The notes under the pieces: model-generated
Databases searched by the model: none
Told to the model about the DNA's origin: nothing
Seen by the model: the letters and a program-made list of their open reading frames with translations, nothing else
Shown: piece by piece, positions 22,293-33,220 of the stretch
How positions within the stretch are numbered: position 1 is the stretch's first letter
How the letters are laid out: the number at the start of each line of letters is the position of its first letter
Assembly: GCF_000350225.1 (NCBI RefSeq)
Contig: NW_005179046.1
Location: forward strand, 230,945-294,944
Direction of reading: 5' to 3'
DNA length: 64,000 nt
From: Chondrus crispus
Lineage: Eukaryota; Rhodophyta; Florideophyceae; Gigartinales; Gigartinaceae
Translations under genes and position numbers: made by a program

Positions 22293-22821
22293 TTTCGCGT
22301 CCCTCTCCCTCCTCCCACCACGATCACATCCTTCCCCCTCCTCCCACCACGTTCACGTCGCTCCCCCTCCTCCCACCACCCTCACGTCCATCGCCATCCA
22401 CCCACCACGTTCACGTCGCTCCCCCTCTTCCCACCACTTTCATCATCCATCGCTCTCTTCCCATCACGTTCACGTCGCTCCCCCTCCTCCCACCACGTTC
22501 ACGTCCATCACCATCCTCCCACCACGTTCACGTCGCTCCCCTCTTCCCACCACTTTCATCATCTCTCACCCTCCTTCCACCACGTTCAAGACCCTCTCCT
22601 CTCTCCCACAATGTTCACGTCCTTTTCTCTCCTCCCGCCACCTTCAAGTCCCTTTCTCTCCTCCCACCACTTTCAAGTCTCTCCCCCTCCGCCTGCGTCC
22701 CTCTCCCTCCTCCCAACAACTTCACGTTCCTCCCCTCCGTTCACGTCCATCTCCCTCCTCCCACCACTTTCACTTCCCTCTCCCTCCTCCCACCACCTTC
22801 CCTTCATTCTCCCTCCTCCCA
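22293..22821 (+). repeat. Pyrimidine-rich minisatellite in pogo leader
   Basis: About 27-28 bp units of the form CTCCCTCCTCCCACCAC plus TTCACGTC are repeated roughly 18 times with drift. All three plus frames stay largely open and give Pro/Ser/His-rich translations, which is a composition effect. The transposase Met at 22822 follows immediately. Confidence 0.8.
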
Positions 22822-24494
22822 ATGCCGGCATCGGCTTCCCCTATTATTGCCGCTCTCGAGAGCGCAAAGCTTCGCAATGGCAAGTTGCACCAAGGCCAAT
22901 TGACGACCACGAACCCGGGGACAAATACAGATACATCAAATGCATCTGTAATCAACAGGAACGACGTTCCAACTACAGACACGACAAAAAAACCTAGCTT
23001 GCAGCGCGTTTTGACGCTGTCGCAACGATTGACTATCGTTAAATGGATGCTTCAGGCTGTACGGACAGACGGGGAAACATGTATCGCATCTAAAGCCGTT
23101 GCCGAATTCCCGGATCTTTTTCGCCGAACCCAAAACGCAAACCTTGTACGGGCAAGCTGCCTTTGGAAGTCGAGGTCAGATTTTACCGATAAAGAAGGCA
23201 AGGTGGTTTTACGAGGGAAAACATGCTCCATCACGCGTGTTTCGCGTAACGGTTTCACGCGAGTATTTACTAAAGCACGATCTGGTAGGGGACGTAAAAG
23301 AGAAGCCTGGGTTTTGGCTCTACACAAGGATTTGGTTGAAGAGTCTGATCGTTTGAAGAGATTGGGGGTCAATTTTAATTTGCGGAACCTTCGCACACTG
23401 GCAGTGAACCTCATAAAGCACAGTACATCCCCGTCGTACTCTCAAAATTTTATGGATCGGCGCGCAGATGTTCCCATAATCATGAAGATAAATGCCCGAT
23501 GGATTCAGACATTTGCTGATCGTTTTTGTATTGTGAGTCGAGCGCATACGGTAAAGCTGTTGACGAGCCCAGCCAAGGAGGCTTTCATAGAAAAGGAAGT
23601 CTCTTTTCATCTCGGGCAGCTTTGTCGTGAGTTTCGCGCTGGCAGACTAAACGAAAACGATGTGAGCAACGCTGATGAGACACACTTTGTGATCCACTAT
23701 GATAACGGCCGCACGCTGGGATTTATGAGAAATGAATAAATTAAGTATGCAGATGTGGCATCTGGAGGAGAGGGAATGACTATCTTGGTAAGGCTCAGTA
23801 GAGGTGTTGAGGCAAAAATCGAGAATCCGTTTATGGTTTTCAAAAATCAATGCCGGAGTTATCCTTTCCGTGGTGTACTTGACAATGTCCCAGGTATCTT
23901 CTACCGTAGCGGACCTAAAGGCTGGATGAATTCGCAGGTAATGCATCAATGGATGCAAGAAAGACGTGTTATTAGAGCATTTCCAAGTGGCCGAAAGTGC
24001 ATACTGTACGTCGATAACTGTAGGGGCCATAACAACACAGTCTCACTTTCCCAAGCTGCCATTGGGATTAATACTGAAATAAGATACTTTCCTAAGAATG
24101 CTACACATTTAATTCAACCTTGCGATTCTTTTGTAATACAAAAATCAAGCGAGCATGGTGTACGAGATGGGAGGCATTTAAAATGCAGATGATCATGGAG
24201 GGAAGGTGGACGGATGGTTCTGGAAAGCTGGTCAATCCTGGGAAATTTTTTTTTCTGAGACTCGCGAGTGCTGCTGTGCGTGAGGTCAATAAGCAAAAGG
24301 ATAGTGAGGGTATGACGTTTGCTTGCAAGGCAATGGTGAGGACAGGGATGGCTTTAAACACGAATGGTTTATGGGAGGAACGTCAGCTGTTTCCGAAGTT
24401 ACAGAACATTATCAACAAGTACCGGAACCATTTCAACGGAGAACCAGTTGTACCTGGAACTGTTGACATCGATGTACATGATCACAATCAATGA
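22822..24494 (+). pseudogene. pogo/Tigger-type DDE transposase (CENP-B-like), broken
   Basis: From the likely start MPASASPIIAALES at 22822: an N-terminal helix-turn-helix region (LSQRLTIVKWMLQAV), a CENP-B-type DNA-binding segment (RGRKREAWVLALHKDLVEES...NLRNLRTLAV), then the DDE core with NADETHFVI (Asp 1), CILYVDNCRGHN (Asp 2) and FPKNATHLIQPCDSF (Asp 3). A TAA at 23737-23739 interrupts the frame just before IKYADVASGGEGMT, and a frameshift near 24130 moves the tail (RAWCTRWEAFKMQM...) to another frame. The frame upstream of 22822 stays open only through the minisatellite, so I do not treat it as coding. It would excise and insert the element at TA. Confidence 0.85.
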
Positions 24495-25207
24495 TGTAGT
24501 AGAGTGTAGCAGTTCCGGCAGTTGCTGTCAGTGACGCTGATTTGAAATTTGAAATTAGAGTCACCAACAATAATTAGAAACAGACGTAAAACAGTGTCAC
24601 CAGGGGAATACTGTCACCGACAGTAAATCATGTAAGTTACCTCAAAAATGTTCCCTGAAAAATACTGTAGGTGACACTAATGACAGTAACTGGGTGTACA
24701 CGTGGGCTGTTAGCCACTGCGCGTGACAGCGTTACAGTGCGGGACGGCCCGCACTGCCTACAGTAGCTGACTACAGTACCGACCGTACTGTACTGTAGCC
24801 TCTAGATTAACTTGTATCATAAATGTAGGGAGCGACTGCCGGCGGGAGGGGACCCAAGCTAGGCAACCCTCCACCGACGGTCTACCCCCCAGCTTACTCT
24901 TAACTTTCGCCCGACCGACCCGCGACTGTTAAGTAGCCACCGCTCGGGTAGTGGACACGAGCGACCGCCGGCGAGCTCGGATCCGCCTCCGCCCGTCAGT
25001 ACCGGATCGTGAACTGGTACTGCTCCGGGGCGTCGAGGCTTCGATCCGCTCGCCTACGCGCGCGCCCCCGCCGACACCGCCCTACCACTCGCTACCGGCC
25101 CGTGCCAGGTGGCGTTCGTTGGTCCAAGACCCTCGGTACCGTCGATCCTGGGTCTTCCGCCGAACGCTGCGAACACCCCTCCTCCGTGTGGGGATGTTTA
25201 TGCGACA

Positions 25208-25222
25208 CTGGTCTCCCGACCT
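25208..25222 (+). promoter_or_regulatory. Primer binding site of family A
   Basis: C then TGGTCTCCCGACC follows the LTR end. The same sequence (G then TGGTCTCCCGACC) follows the minus-strand LTR end at 33221. It would pair with a tRNA 3' end GGTCGGGAGACCA; the tRNA identity is not established. Confidence 0.65.
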
Positions 25223-25284
25223 AGAAGACCTTCAAGATCACACCTAGAAGGTTGTCCTTCACCTCCGCGTCCGCACGCGTTGAC

Positions 25285-26337
25285 ATGAGCGCCCAGTACC
25301 CGACCTCGATCCGATCTGAGCCGGCGAATGTGCGAGAGGCCGCGCTACGTGTCCAAGTGGGCGACGGCGACGCAGGTTCTCGGGACCGCGAACCGTCGCC
25401 CGACTTCTCCGAAGGGCGCGATCGCGCGATGTACCATCGCATCTCCGAGTACATCGAGGATATCCGGACATCTCTCCTTATGGACGTCTCCGACAGCGTC
25501 TACGCTTGCTGTATGGAAGAATTGCGCTTCCTCCGCGAAGGAAGGCACGAGCGGGTAACTCAGTCCTTGGAGAACCTGCGCGCGCTCGTCGACCAGCTAC
25601 ACGCCGGTTTGGTGCTGGTCGAGGACGCGCGCATTGATTCCCCCGCCGTAGAGGTTTCGGGTCGACCCGCGAGTGCAAACTCCGGGGTTCGACGAGACCC
25701 GCAACCCTTTTCATCCGCCGAACAGATGGGAGCGTTCGCGCACATGGCGGCGGAACTTAACTCAACGCGCCGCCGTGCCCGTGAGATGGAACAGACCTCG
25801 GCAGAGAGGCCGCCCGGAGCCCCTTCGAGAAGGCTCGGTGCCACTGTTCCTCCGGGCGCGTCCGGATCGCAAGATTGGACCCCGGCTAGTTCCGTCACCA
25901 GCAGGAGGTCGGAGGACATCAAGCCGACGGCGGACGCGAACTTCGCGTCCGGGAGTCAAGCCCTGCCGCATGCCTCCGGAAGAATGCGGCAGTCACTACG
26001 GGTGCCGACCGAACTCGACCGAGGCCGTGGAGGAGTCGCCCGCAAATCAGGGGAACCGATTCTCCCCTTCGATCCTCGCTGGGGCGGCTACCAGCCGGCG
26101 GATCTTACCGCGCATCCCGGCCCCGTCGACGTCCAAACATTGCCCGTTACTCCGTTCGGAACGTTAGGTCCCGCCCAACCTGGGGTCAAGCCCGTCCACA
26201 ACATCAAACAGGAGTTCAGCGCCGTCGCGAACTGCCGGATGTATCGGTTGGACAACACCTCGACGCTTGTTACCTCGGGTGACGCGCGACGGATCGCCAA
26301 GTACGTCCAACGCCGCCGTGGGCTCCGCCCACAATGA
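25285..26337 (+). CDS. Family-A Gag, first ORF
   Basis: Start chosen at 25285 (MSAQYPTSIRSEP) because the minus-strand copy begins equivalently at 33141 (MSQEFETSIRSEA). About 350 residues: acidic leader, helical segment (RISEYIEDIRTSLLMD...RVTQSLENLRALVDQL), low-complexity Pro/Arg middle, and FDPRWGGYQPAD...LGPAQPGVKPVH. It ends at a TGA that overlaps the next ATG (ATGA at 26334-26337). In element A the two parts are one frame, so a one-base shift here splits an ancestral single Gag. Reinitiation at the overlap is possible but unproven. Confidence 0.7.
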   Translation: MSAQYPTSIRSEPANVREAALRVQVGDGDAGSRDREPSPDFSEGRDRAMYHRISEYIEDIRTSLLMDVSDSVYACCMEELRFLREGRHERVTQSLENLRALVDQLHAGLVLVEDARIDSPAVEVSGRPASANSGVRRDPQPFSSAEQMGAFAHMAAELNSTRRRAREMEQTSAERPPGAPSRRLGATVPPGASGSQDWTPASSVTSRRSEDIKPTADANFASGSQALPHASGRMRQSLRVPTELDRGRGGVARKSGEPILPFDPRWGGYQPADLTAHPGPVDVQTLPVTPFGTLGPAQPGVKPVHNIKQEFSAVANCRMYRLDNTSTLVTSGDARRIAKYVQRRRGLRPQ

Positions 26338-27722
26338 AAAGCTTCGACGGTACTGATGCGATTCAGTTGCTCCCGTTACTGAAGGATATCCGGATAACCA
26401 TCAATGCCCAACACATGACCGAAGGTGCGGCAATCCGTGTCTTCGCTCACTTCCTCGAGCGGGACGTGGAGCGGTTGTATACGAGTTACACCTTGCGCGG
26501 ACTTCGCGCCGGCCAGCTCCACGACGACACGAGGTGGCCTGGTCTCTTCAACCAGTTTATCAAACGATACCTTACCGACGACGTGTTAGAGGAAGCGTTT
26601 GACGCTGTTGCAACGGCGCGACAGCTTCCTCACGAAACCGAGAACACGTTCGCGGACCGGCTGGAATCCGCCGCGTTCCGATGCACGGCCGTGTTCTCAG
26701 AACAAGCCCTCGCGCACTACTTCGTGCGGGGGTTGTCTACTGCCACCCGGGCCGCAGTGGCGGAGACGATGCAAAGGTTGCCCGGACAACAGAAAACCGA
26801 ACTCTCAACGATTCGCCGTATGGAAACGGCTGAGGGAACAACCTATCGCGCCCGTCGCCGATTGCCGCTGCCAGATTCGAAGCCCGCAGCGAAGAGAGTA
26901 CGAACTTTGAGGTCGCACGGAACAAGTTCGCCGGCGACCGCCCTCCACATTGGAGAACATGAGTGGCAGGCCGACCCTGTCCTCATTACGCAAGGCTTAG
27001 AACGGGCGGGAGGCCGACCTCCCACGGCAGCTCCCACGGGATCGACTGGATGCTACGGGACTGCGTTCGCGCTCACACCGAAAGCCACGGGTGGTCCGAA
27101 ACACAACATGGCAGAGCTAGATATCTCCCGTCGAGAAGGGGATCGCCTGACGTCTTCCGTGCCTCGACTCACCGAAGAGGAAGCACGTCACGCAGCGACA
27201 TTCGCGTCGACGGATGGCAGCGCGTACTTTTGCTGGCTGTGCCGGACGTACGGCCACGCCATGTACTCGTGCCCGTTCCTGTCGCCTGAACAACGTCAGT
27301 CCACGACGTACAGGAACTACCGATATCAGATGGAGACGCGTCCCGGGATGTGCAATCTCATCCAGCACTCTGCGCAGGAAGACCGAGGCCCGCGGCGAGG
27401 TGACCCGAATCGATCGGGTGGGGGCTTCCGTTTCGCCTCTCGTGAAGGCGAGTACCGACACCCGGGAACAGATCAAAGAGATCGACGCAACCCTGGTCGG
27501 ATGGATACGCGGTATCTCCGTCGAGATGGACGAGGCGACCGGGGCCGTCCCCAGTTGCCCCAGGGGGTACAGAACGCCATAATGTACCTCCAAGATTGGG
27601 CAGGGGATCCGATCCCACGGACCACGGAAGGAGGAGGAGAAGAACCGGTTCTCGCCGCCCTCAAATATTGCAATGGCCGGACGCTGCAATTTAAGGTCGC
27701 GAAGTATCCGATTACCTCGTAG
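26334..27722 (+). CDS. Family-A Gag, second ORF with zinc knuckle
   Basis: 462 residues. Capsid-like region MKSFDGTDAIQLLPLLKDIR, HFLERDVERLYTSY, FNQFIKRYLTDDVLEEAFDA and FADRLESAAFRC; CCHC knuckle CWLCRTYGHAMYSC near residue 305; then an Arg/Gly-rich tail to YLQDWAGDP. The knuckle binds genomic RNA. The frame is fully open, unlike the two minus-strand copies. Protease sequence follows after 27722 but is cut off at about 28417. Confidence 0.78.
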   Translation: MKSFDGTDAIQLLPLLKDIRITINAQHMTEGAAIRVFAHFLERDVERLYTSYTLRGLRAGQLHDDTRWPGLFNQFIKRYLTDDVLEEAFDAVATARQLPHETENTFADRLESAAFRCTAVFSEQALAHYFVRGLSTATRAAVAETMQRLPGQQKTELSTIRRMETAEGTTYRARRRLPLPDSKPAAKRVRTLRSHGTSSPATALHIGEHEWQADPVLITQGLERAGGRPPTAAPTGSTGCYGTAFALTPKATGGPKHNMAELDISRREGDRLTSSVPRLTEEEARHAATFASTDGSAYFCWLCRTYGHAMYSCPFLSPEQRQSTTYRNYRYQMETRPGMCNLIQHSAQEDRGPRRGDPNRSGGGFRFASREGEYRHPGTDQRDRRNPGRMDTRYLRRDGRGDRGRPQLPQGVQNAIMYLQDWAGDPIPRTTEGGGEEPVLAALKYCNGRTLQFKVAKYPITS

Positions 27723-28417
27723 AAGATGCCCAACCGGGGCGGGGGAACGACGCACCGCACCATGGCCAGGGACCCGCTGACGCGCTAGCTAACGATAGCA
27801 GGGCGGGTAGCTCCGACAGCTTGGGTAGTTCTAAAACCGCGTAAAGACGGTTACGTTCGCGCAGCCGCGTGAGCCGTCTTGTCACACCAACCTAGACCCG
27901 TTACGATTCAATCCCGGTGGAGGAAGGGAATGTTTACCGATACTATTCCCCTCGACCCCGCATGAGCGCACCGAGACTTCCGTAAGTCCGGTGCAGGAGG
28001 ACAAAGGCCGAGGCAACCGAGAGCCCGGCACCCCTTGAAGAAGGCAACGTGGCCACAGTGAGCCATGTGCCTAACAAGAAGCGCATCGAACGCGCCGGCG
28101 GCCCGACCCAAGGGGGTCCGGGCCGCCAGAAGAAATCAAGTCGCGTACAGACGCGACTTGCCGCGAGAACGTCACCGACGGACAGACTCCCCGCGGCCAA
28201 GGCAGAAGATCACGGAAGAGAAGCCGGAATCAGCGCCGTCGGCCGAAGCGGAACGACTTGGCCGAGCCGTCGTCGCCGAAGGTAGTCGACGGTTTCATCT
28301 GCTTGATGACATCGAAGATCTACGACGTCCTCTGCACGATCGCAACCGCGGGGAACGCGTTCAAGCCTCATACCATTTCAGTCGATACCCGCTCGGGGTA
28401 TAACTTGGTGAGGAAGG
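27723..28417 (+). pseudogene. Family-A protease N-terminus, truncated
   Basis: Weakly conserved basic linker, then VVDGFICLMTSKIYD and VDTRSGYNLVRK at about 28280-28415, equal to the element A protease start (VVDGFICLMTSKIYN, VDTCSGYNLV). The coding match ends at the catalytic loop, where a tandemly duplicated sequence begins. Nothing of RT or integrase of this copy was found. Confidence 0.65.
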
Positions 28418-28418
28418 T

Positions 28419-28940
28419 GTAGTGCAATGCGCCTGTCAGGCAGAGACCGCAGTCCGATGGTCCAGAAAAAACAACAACAGAAACAAAAGGAACAACTGCT
28501 GACGGCACAGCGCTACGGAGTGTCCGACTCTCCCTTCTCCGTTTAAAAGAGCTTTCGACTCGTAGTAGCTCAGATCCCTGACAGGGGGGCACAGAGAAAC
28601 AGCCCGGCCCGGGATCGGTGTGGTAGAGATTTGCGAAGAGAATTGCTCGACGAGTGTGGGGAGGGGCGTGTACGAAGGGTACCTGTAGTGCAATGCCCTT
28701 ATCAGGCAGAGACCAAGGTCCGAAAGTCCTACACAGACAACAACAACAAAAACAACAACTGCCAACGGCACAGCGCTACGGAGTGTTCGAAGCTCCCTGT
28801 CCTCTTTAAGCGGGTTTGCGGCCCGCAGCAGCTCGGATCCCTGATAAGGGGGCAAAGAGAAGGGCCCAGCCCGGGACCGGTAAATGGTGGTAGAGTCTTG
28901 TAAAGGCAACTGCTCGACGAGGTCGGAGGGGTGTCTAGGT
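28419..28940. repeat. 265-bp direct tandem duplication
   Basis: TGTAGTGCAATGC starts at 28419 and again at 28684, and most of the following 250 bp is repeated (GGCAGAGACC, CAACAACA tracts, GCACAGCGCTACGGAGTGT, TTGCTCGACGAG equivalents). Within each copy CCTGTCAGG/CCTGACAGG or CTTATCAGG/CCTGATAAG elements can pair. There is no protein-coding signal. It could be duplicated LTR-like DNA of an unidentified element. Confidence 0.7.
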
Positions 28941-29077
28941 AAACCTGGTCCGATGGGTCGTAAATAAAATGCTCGTAGAGCGCCTTGTACACCTTATATC
29001 CTTGATAAGGTCTTCGACGGGGACGTCGCAACGTAGCCCTTCGGGAAAGAAGAAAACGTAGCAGCGCTACACCGTCG

Positions 29078-29293
29078 TACCGCCCGATGGTAAAGTACCA
29101 ACACCGGATCGGTCGCAACCAGATTCCGATGGAACCAACGCTATCTTATATAGGAGATAAGATTTTCGTCGAAGGCGTCGTCGCAACAGCCTCCGACGGA
29201 ACGGACAACAATAGCAGCCCTATACCTTCGTACTGCCCGATGGCAAAGTACCAACACCGGATCGGTCGCAACCGGATTCCGATGGAACCAACT
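29078..29293. repeat. 153-bp-spaced direct repeat
   Basis: A roughly 63-bp block containing AAGTACCAACACCGGATCGG is present at 29078-29140 and 29231-29293 with few differences. The spacer holds a TCTTATATAGGAGATAAGA palindrome. No gene is recognised in 28940-29790. Confidence 0.7.
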
Positions 29294-29791
29294 CTGAGAA
29301 AAGCACCACTGGTGCACCAACACAGAAGCCCGATGGCTAATGACGTCACGTTGCGGATCGCAATCCTACAAGGTGGGACCAACTCAAGATTAAGGGAAGT
29401 GAGGATAGGGAAATAAAGGAAAATTGATAAGGAAAAAGGGGACCCCCGAGCGCAAAGGATACCGTAGGCTAGAGTAGATGGGAATGTCTTGTAAAAGACG
29501 GACTTCGACCAAGGCGATATCGAACTCTGGCAACTCGGGTTACCTTTACTGCCTTGGTGGTCAATGGGCTAAGTTATATATCGCCCCGCGGAAGCCACTA
29601 CAGTAGCTCGCGGCGCTAGATCCTAAATCTAATCTAATGTCAGCTAAATAATTGGTAACTAAATTAAAACAAATAATTAAAATAATACTGTGCAAATATT
29701 CACACGTGTGTCCCCCAATCCGAACTACTTTGTCGTACCTTATTGATTTCCTTTCGTTCCATCCCCCTTTAGAGCCCATTATTGCACTACA
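29294..29791. other. Unassigned non-coding stretch
   Basis: No protein or RNA gene is seen. CTACAGTAGCTCGCGG and ATCTAATCTAATG near 29595-29640 resemble the interior of family-A LTRs, so part of this is probably a decayed LTR. Confidence 0.35.
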
Positions 29792-31388
29792 GTCATAAGG
29801 CAAATGACGCCGTCGACAACTTATCGGTGAGGTCGTTCCGCCGGGGCCTCGCTTTCGGTGCTGGCCCTGCTTGCGTTTCCTTCTCCCCCTTTCTTGGGGC
29901 GTCCGCGGATCAGTGATGCCCCTCGGATTACTCGAGTCCGTACGACACGGACCTTTCTCCGGCGACCTTGGGCTCGCGAGTCAGGGGGTCGACCGAATCT
30001 TTTCGGTCCTCGTTGCCCCCGTCGTCATCGTTACGCGTCACCGGGACGTCGGCTGTCCCGGTGTCTTGTTCTCCTAACGTCGGGCTTTCGGAGGTCTCGA
30101 CGTGCGCTCCCTCCTGTATCGGCATTACAGGAGCTCCCCGTGCTCGCCTCCGGTAGCGGGTGATGTATTATCGGACAATACCCCCCGTGTCCTTGGCGCG
30201 CACGCGGGGTCGGGTCTAGTTCGTGGGGAAAAGACGGCTCACGCGACTGCGTGTACGTAACCATCCTTACCCTTACTTCTAACTACCCGTGCTATCGGAG
30301 CTAACCTCCTGGCTATCGATGAACTGCACTTCTTCGGGTAGCCGACGGCGTGGGTCGAGACGATTCCCCCACTGCGGCCGCGCGTCATCAGCGAAGTACT
30401 CGGGTACTTCCTGACCTTGGCCTGCGACGTCCGGTCGTCGCAGGATATGGGGGACGGGTCGAGCCGGTTCTCCCTCGTTTCCATTCGTAGGTAGAGGGTA
30501 CGGATCCTCTACCCAATCTTGCAGGCACATTATCGCATTTTGTACCTGTTGGGTTAACCGAGAACGGTCTCGGTTCCCTCTGTATCCTTGGCGGGGGTAC
30601 CTTGTGTCCGCCTGGCGGTAGGCGGGTCGATCCCAACGATCGACTTGGTTACGACGATACCCGCCTCCACGGAGGCGAAGCGTGCGCCCCCACTCGATCG
30701 GTTCGAGAAACCTTGACGCGGGGGACGGCCCTCGCCAGCCGCCTGCCGGAGGAGACTACGCGCACCGGGGCGCGTCTCCATCTGGTAGCGGTAGATCCTG
30801 TACGTCGTGAACAGTCGTGGTTCCGGCGACAAGAACGGGCACGCGTACAGGGCATACCCGTACGTACGGCATAGTCAGCACACGTACGCGCTGCCGTCCG
30901 TTGAGGCGAACATTGCCGCTTGCCGCGCCTCCTGATTGGTGAGGAGTGGCACACGAGGGGCTTCGCCTCCTGTATCTCGGTTCGATATGTCGAGCTCTGC
31001 GACCAGGGGATCCGTAGTCCTTGCCACTCTTGGAGTGGCCGCGAATGCCGTCGCATAACTCGATGCCGTTCCGGTCGACATCGGTGAGGGGGTTCGTGCC
31101 CCTCGGGCCCTGCTCCTTGCGTAATGATAACAGGGTCGGCCGGCCAGTCATCCTCCCCGATATGGAGGGTCGAGGCGGGCGAACTTGTCGCGGCGGACTT
31201 CGTAGTCCTGCCAGCTCTCCCTGCCAGTTTCGGATCCGGCAGAGGTAAGCCGCGCCGAGCGCGGTACGTTGTCCCTTCCTCCGTGGCGATACGGCAGATG
31301 GTTGGAAGATCGGTCTTCTGGCTGCCCGGCAGCCTTTGAGCAATTTCGGATACGGCTGCACAGGTCGCCGGGGCGAGTCCCCGCACAA

Positions 31389-31935
31389 AGTAGTGCGCGA
31401 GGGACTGTTCCGAGAACACTTCCGTGCATCGGAACGCGGCAGTCTCGAGGCGGTCAGCAAACGTGCTTTCCGTCTCATGCGATTGCTTTCGCGCCCATAG
31501 CGACAGCGTCGTACGCTTCACCTAACACGTCGTCCGTGAGGTAGCGTTTCAAGAATTGATTAACGAGCCCCGGGATTGGGCCATGCCTTTCTCCGGTTGT
31601 CTCCCCCCCAGACCCAGCGTCCGTTACGGTGTTCTTTGCGCCCTTCCTNNNNNNNNNNNNNNNNNNNNNNNNNNNNNNNNNNNNNNNNNNNNNNNNNNNN
31701 NNNNNNNNNNNNNNNNNNNNNNNNNNNNNNNNNNNNNNNNNNNNNNNNGGCCGGGGCTCGTTAATCAATTCTTGAAACGCTACCTCACGGACGACGTGTT
31801 AGGTGAAGCGTACGACGCTGTCGCTATGGGCGCGAAAGCAATCGCATGAGACGGAAAGCACGTTTGCTGACCGCCTCGAGACTGCCGCGTTCCGATGCAC
31901 GGAAGTGTTCTCGGAACAGTCCCTCGCGCACTACT
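31389..31935. repeat. 185-bp exact inverted duplication flanking the N gap
   Basis: 31389-31573 and 31751-31935 are exact reverse complements. Between them lie 31575-31648, which is close to the reverse complement of 34407-34480 (element C RNase H tail), and 100 N. An exact inverted copy at both sides of a gap suggests an assembly artefact or a very recent fold-back rearrangement. Confidence 0.85.
31649..31748. other. Assembly gap (100 N)
   Basis: Run of exactly 100 N, probably a placeholder of arbitrary length. Confidence 0.99.
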
Positions 31936-33220
31936 ATACAGGCGCTCCGCGTCGCGCTCGAGAAAGTGCGCGAGGACTCGTACCGCAACACCTTCGGTCA
32001 GGTGTTGCGAGTTGAAGGTGATTTGGATATCCTTCAAGAACGGCAGCAGCTGGATCGGGTCGGTACCGTCGAAGTTGCGCATCGTGGGACGGATCGCACG
32101 ACAGCGTTGGAATTACTTTGCGATCCGTCCCGCGTCACCCGAGGTAAGGAGCCTCGAGGTGTTATCCAAGCGGTACATACGATATTCAGTAACGGCGCTG
32201 AGCTCTTGGATCATCGTATGTACCGGCTCGAGCCCGGGTTCGGCGGGACCCAGCGTGCAGAAGGAGGTAACCGGTAGCGTACGGACGTCTACCGGACCTG
32301 GATGCCCGGCGCAACTCGCCGGCGGGTAGCCGCCCCAGCGAGGATCGACAGAGAACATCGGTTCTCCGGATCCGCGGGCAGCTCCTCCACGGTCCTGTTC
32401 GTCCGCGTACGATACGCAGTCCACTTGCCGCCTACTTCCGGCGATAGACGGAAAGGCTTGGGTCTCAGACGCGAAGTTTGCGTCTATCGGAGGACGGTTT
32501 CCTTCTGCAGTCCGACTGGTAGCGGCAACAGTCGGACGCCAACCTTCGGGGGCGGCTACGCCCGGAGGTACGGTACCACCGGGCCCTCTCGACGGGGCAC
32601 CGGGTAGCCTTGCGGCCATGGTAGGTTACATGTTACGGGCGCGCCGACGAGTGGCGTTGAGTTCGGGGGAGAGGTGCGCGAACGCACCCAATTGCTCCGC
32701 AGACGGAGAGGTTTGGTCCTCGGGTCGTCTCGCCGAGGTGGGCCTCTCGGGGCGACCTTGCCCGGATGGTCCGGGCGAGGCGAAACGGGAGTCTTCGACG
32801 AGCACTAACCGCGAGTGTAACTCGTCGATCAGTGCCCGGAGTTTCTCTAAGGACTGCGTCACTCTATCGAACCTCCCTTCACGCAGGGAGCGGAGTTCGG
32901 CCATTCATCGAGTGTATACATGGTCCGATACATCGATCCGGACGGAAGTACGGACTTCCTCGATGTATGCGGCTATGCGGTCGAACATCGCCGCCGCTCT
33001 TTCCTCGGAGGATCCGAGCGACGGTTCGCGGTCACGAGGACCTGCGTCGCCGTCGCCAGACGGGGCAGATGGGGACTTCACAGCGGCCGGACTCGGATCC
33101 GCCGCTTCGGAGCGGATCGAGGTCTCGAACTCTTGGCTCATCTCGACGCGATCGGTCGCGGAGGGAAGTGGAAGTCTTCTCGGAGATCGAACTCCGGGGT
33201 CTTCTAGGTCGGGAGACCAC

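Larger units (their letters stand above)
21975..24696 (+). mobile_element. pogo-like Tc1/mariner DNA transposon (2722 bp)
   Basis: 23-bp perfect terminal inverted repeats begin CACCCAGTTACTGTC at 21975 and end GACAGTAACTGGGTG at 24696, flanked on both sides by TA (21973-21974 and 24697-24698), the target of this superfamily. Subterminal GTGACA-type repeats are present at both ends. It carries a DDE transposase gene with two disabling changes and a pyrimidine-rich minisatellite in its leader. Confidence 0.88.
21855..25207 (+). mobile_element. Family-A 5' LTR (about 629 bp) split by a pogo-like insertion
   Basis: Starts TGTAGCATAACTACC at 21855 and ends GTTTATGCGACA at 25207. Removing the pogo-like element and one TA copy (2724 bp) leaves about 629 bp, matching the 640-bp LTR at 7229. 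Its left hairpin (21907-21930) and right hairpin (24735-24756) correspond to hairpins of the other LTRs. A primer site and gag follow it directly, so it is a 5' LTR in plus orientation. Confidence 0.78.
29792..33141 (-). pseudogene. Third family-A Gag copy, rearranged around an assembly gap
   Basis: From the Met at 33141 leftward: N-terminal part with stops at 32905 and 32626, a middle part to 32113 (GDAGRIAK, then TAA), MRNFDGTDPIQLLPFLKDIQ (32082 onward), an inverted segment (31751-31935), the N gap, a stray RNase H piece (31575-31648), then Gag resumes at 31574 (PGLVNQFLKRYLTDDV) and runs through a frameshift, the knuckle region near 30880 and the protease leader at 29792. Several stops make it a pseudogene. 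The middle is probably mis-assembled. Confidence 0.7.

Noticed and set aside
22054..22821. Pro/Ser/His-rich N-terminal extension of the pogo transposase frame
   Set aside because: It is a translation of the pyrimidine-rich minisatellite, and a second frame over the same DNA is open as well. A good start Met lies right after it at 22822.
25252..25284. Alternative upstream start of Gag
   Set aside because: Non-ATG; the Met at 25285 aligns with the start of the copy at 33141.
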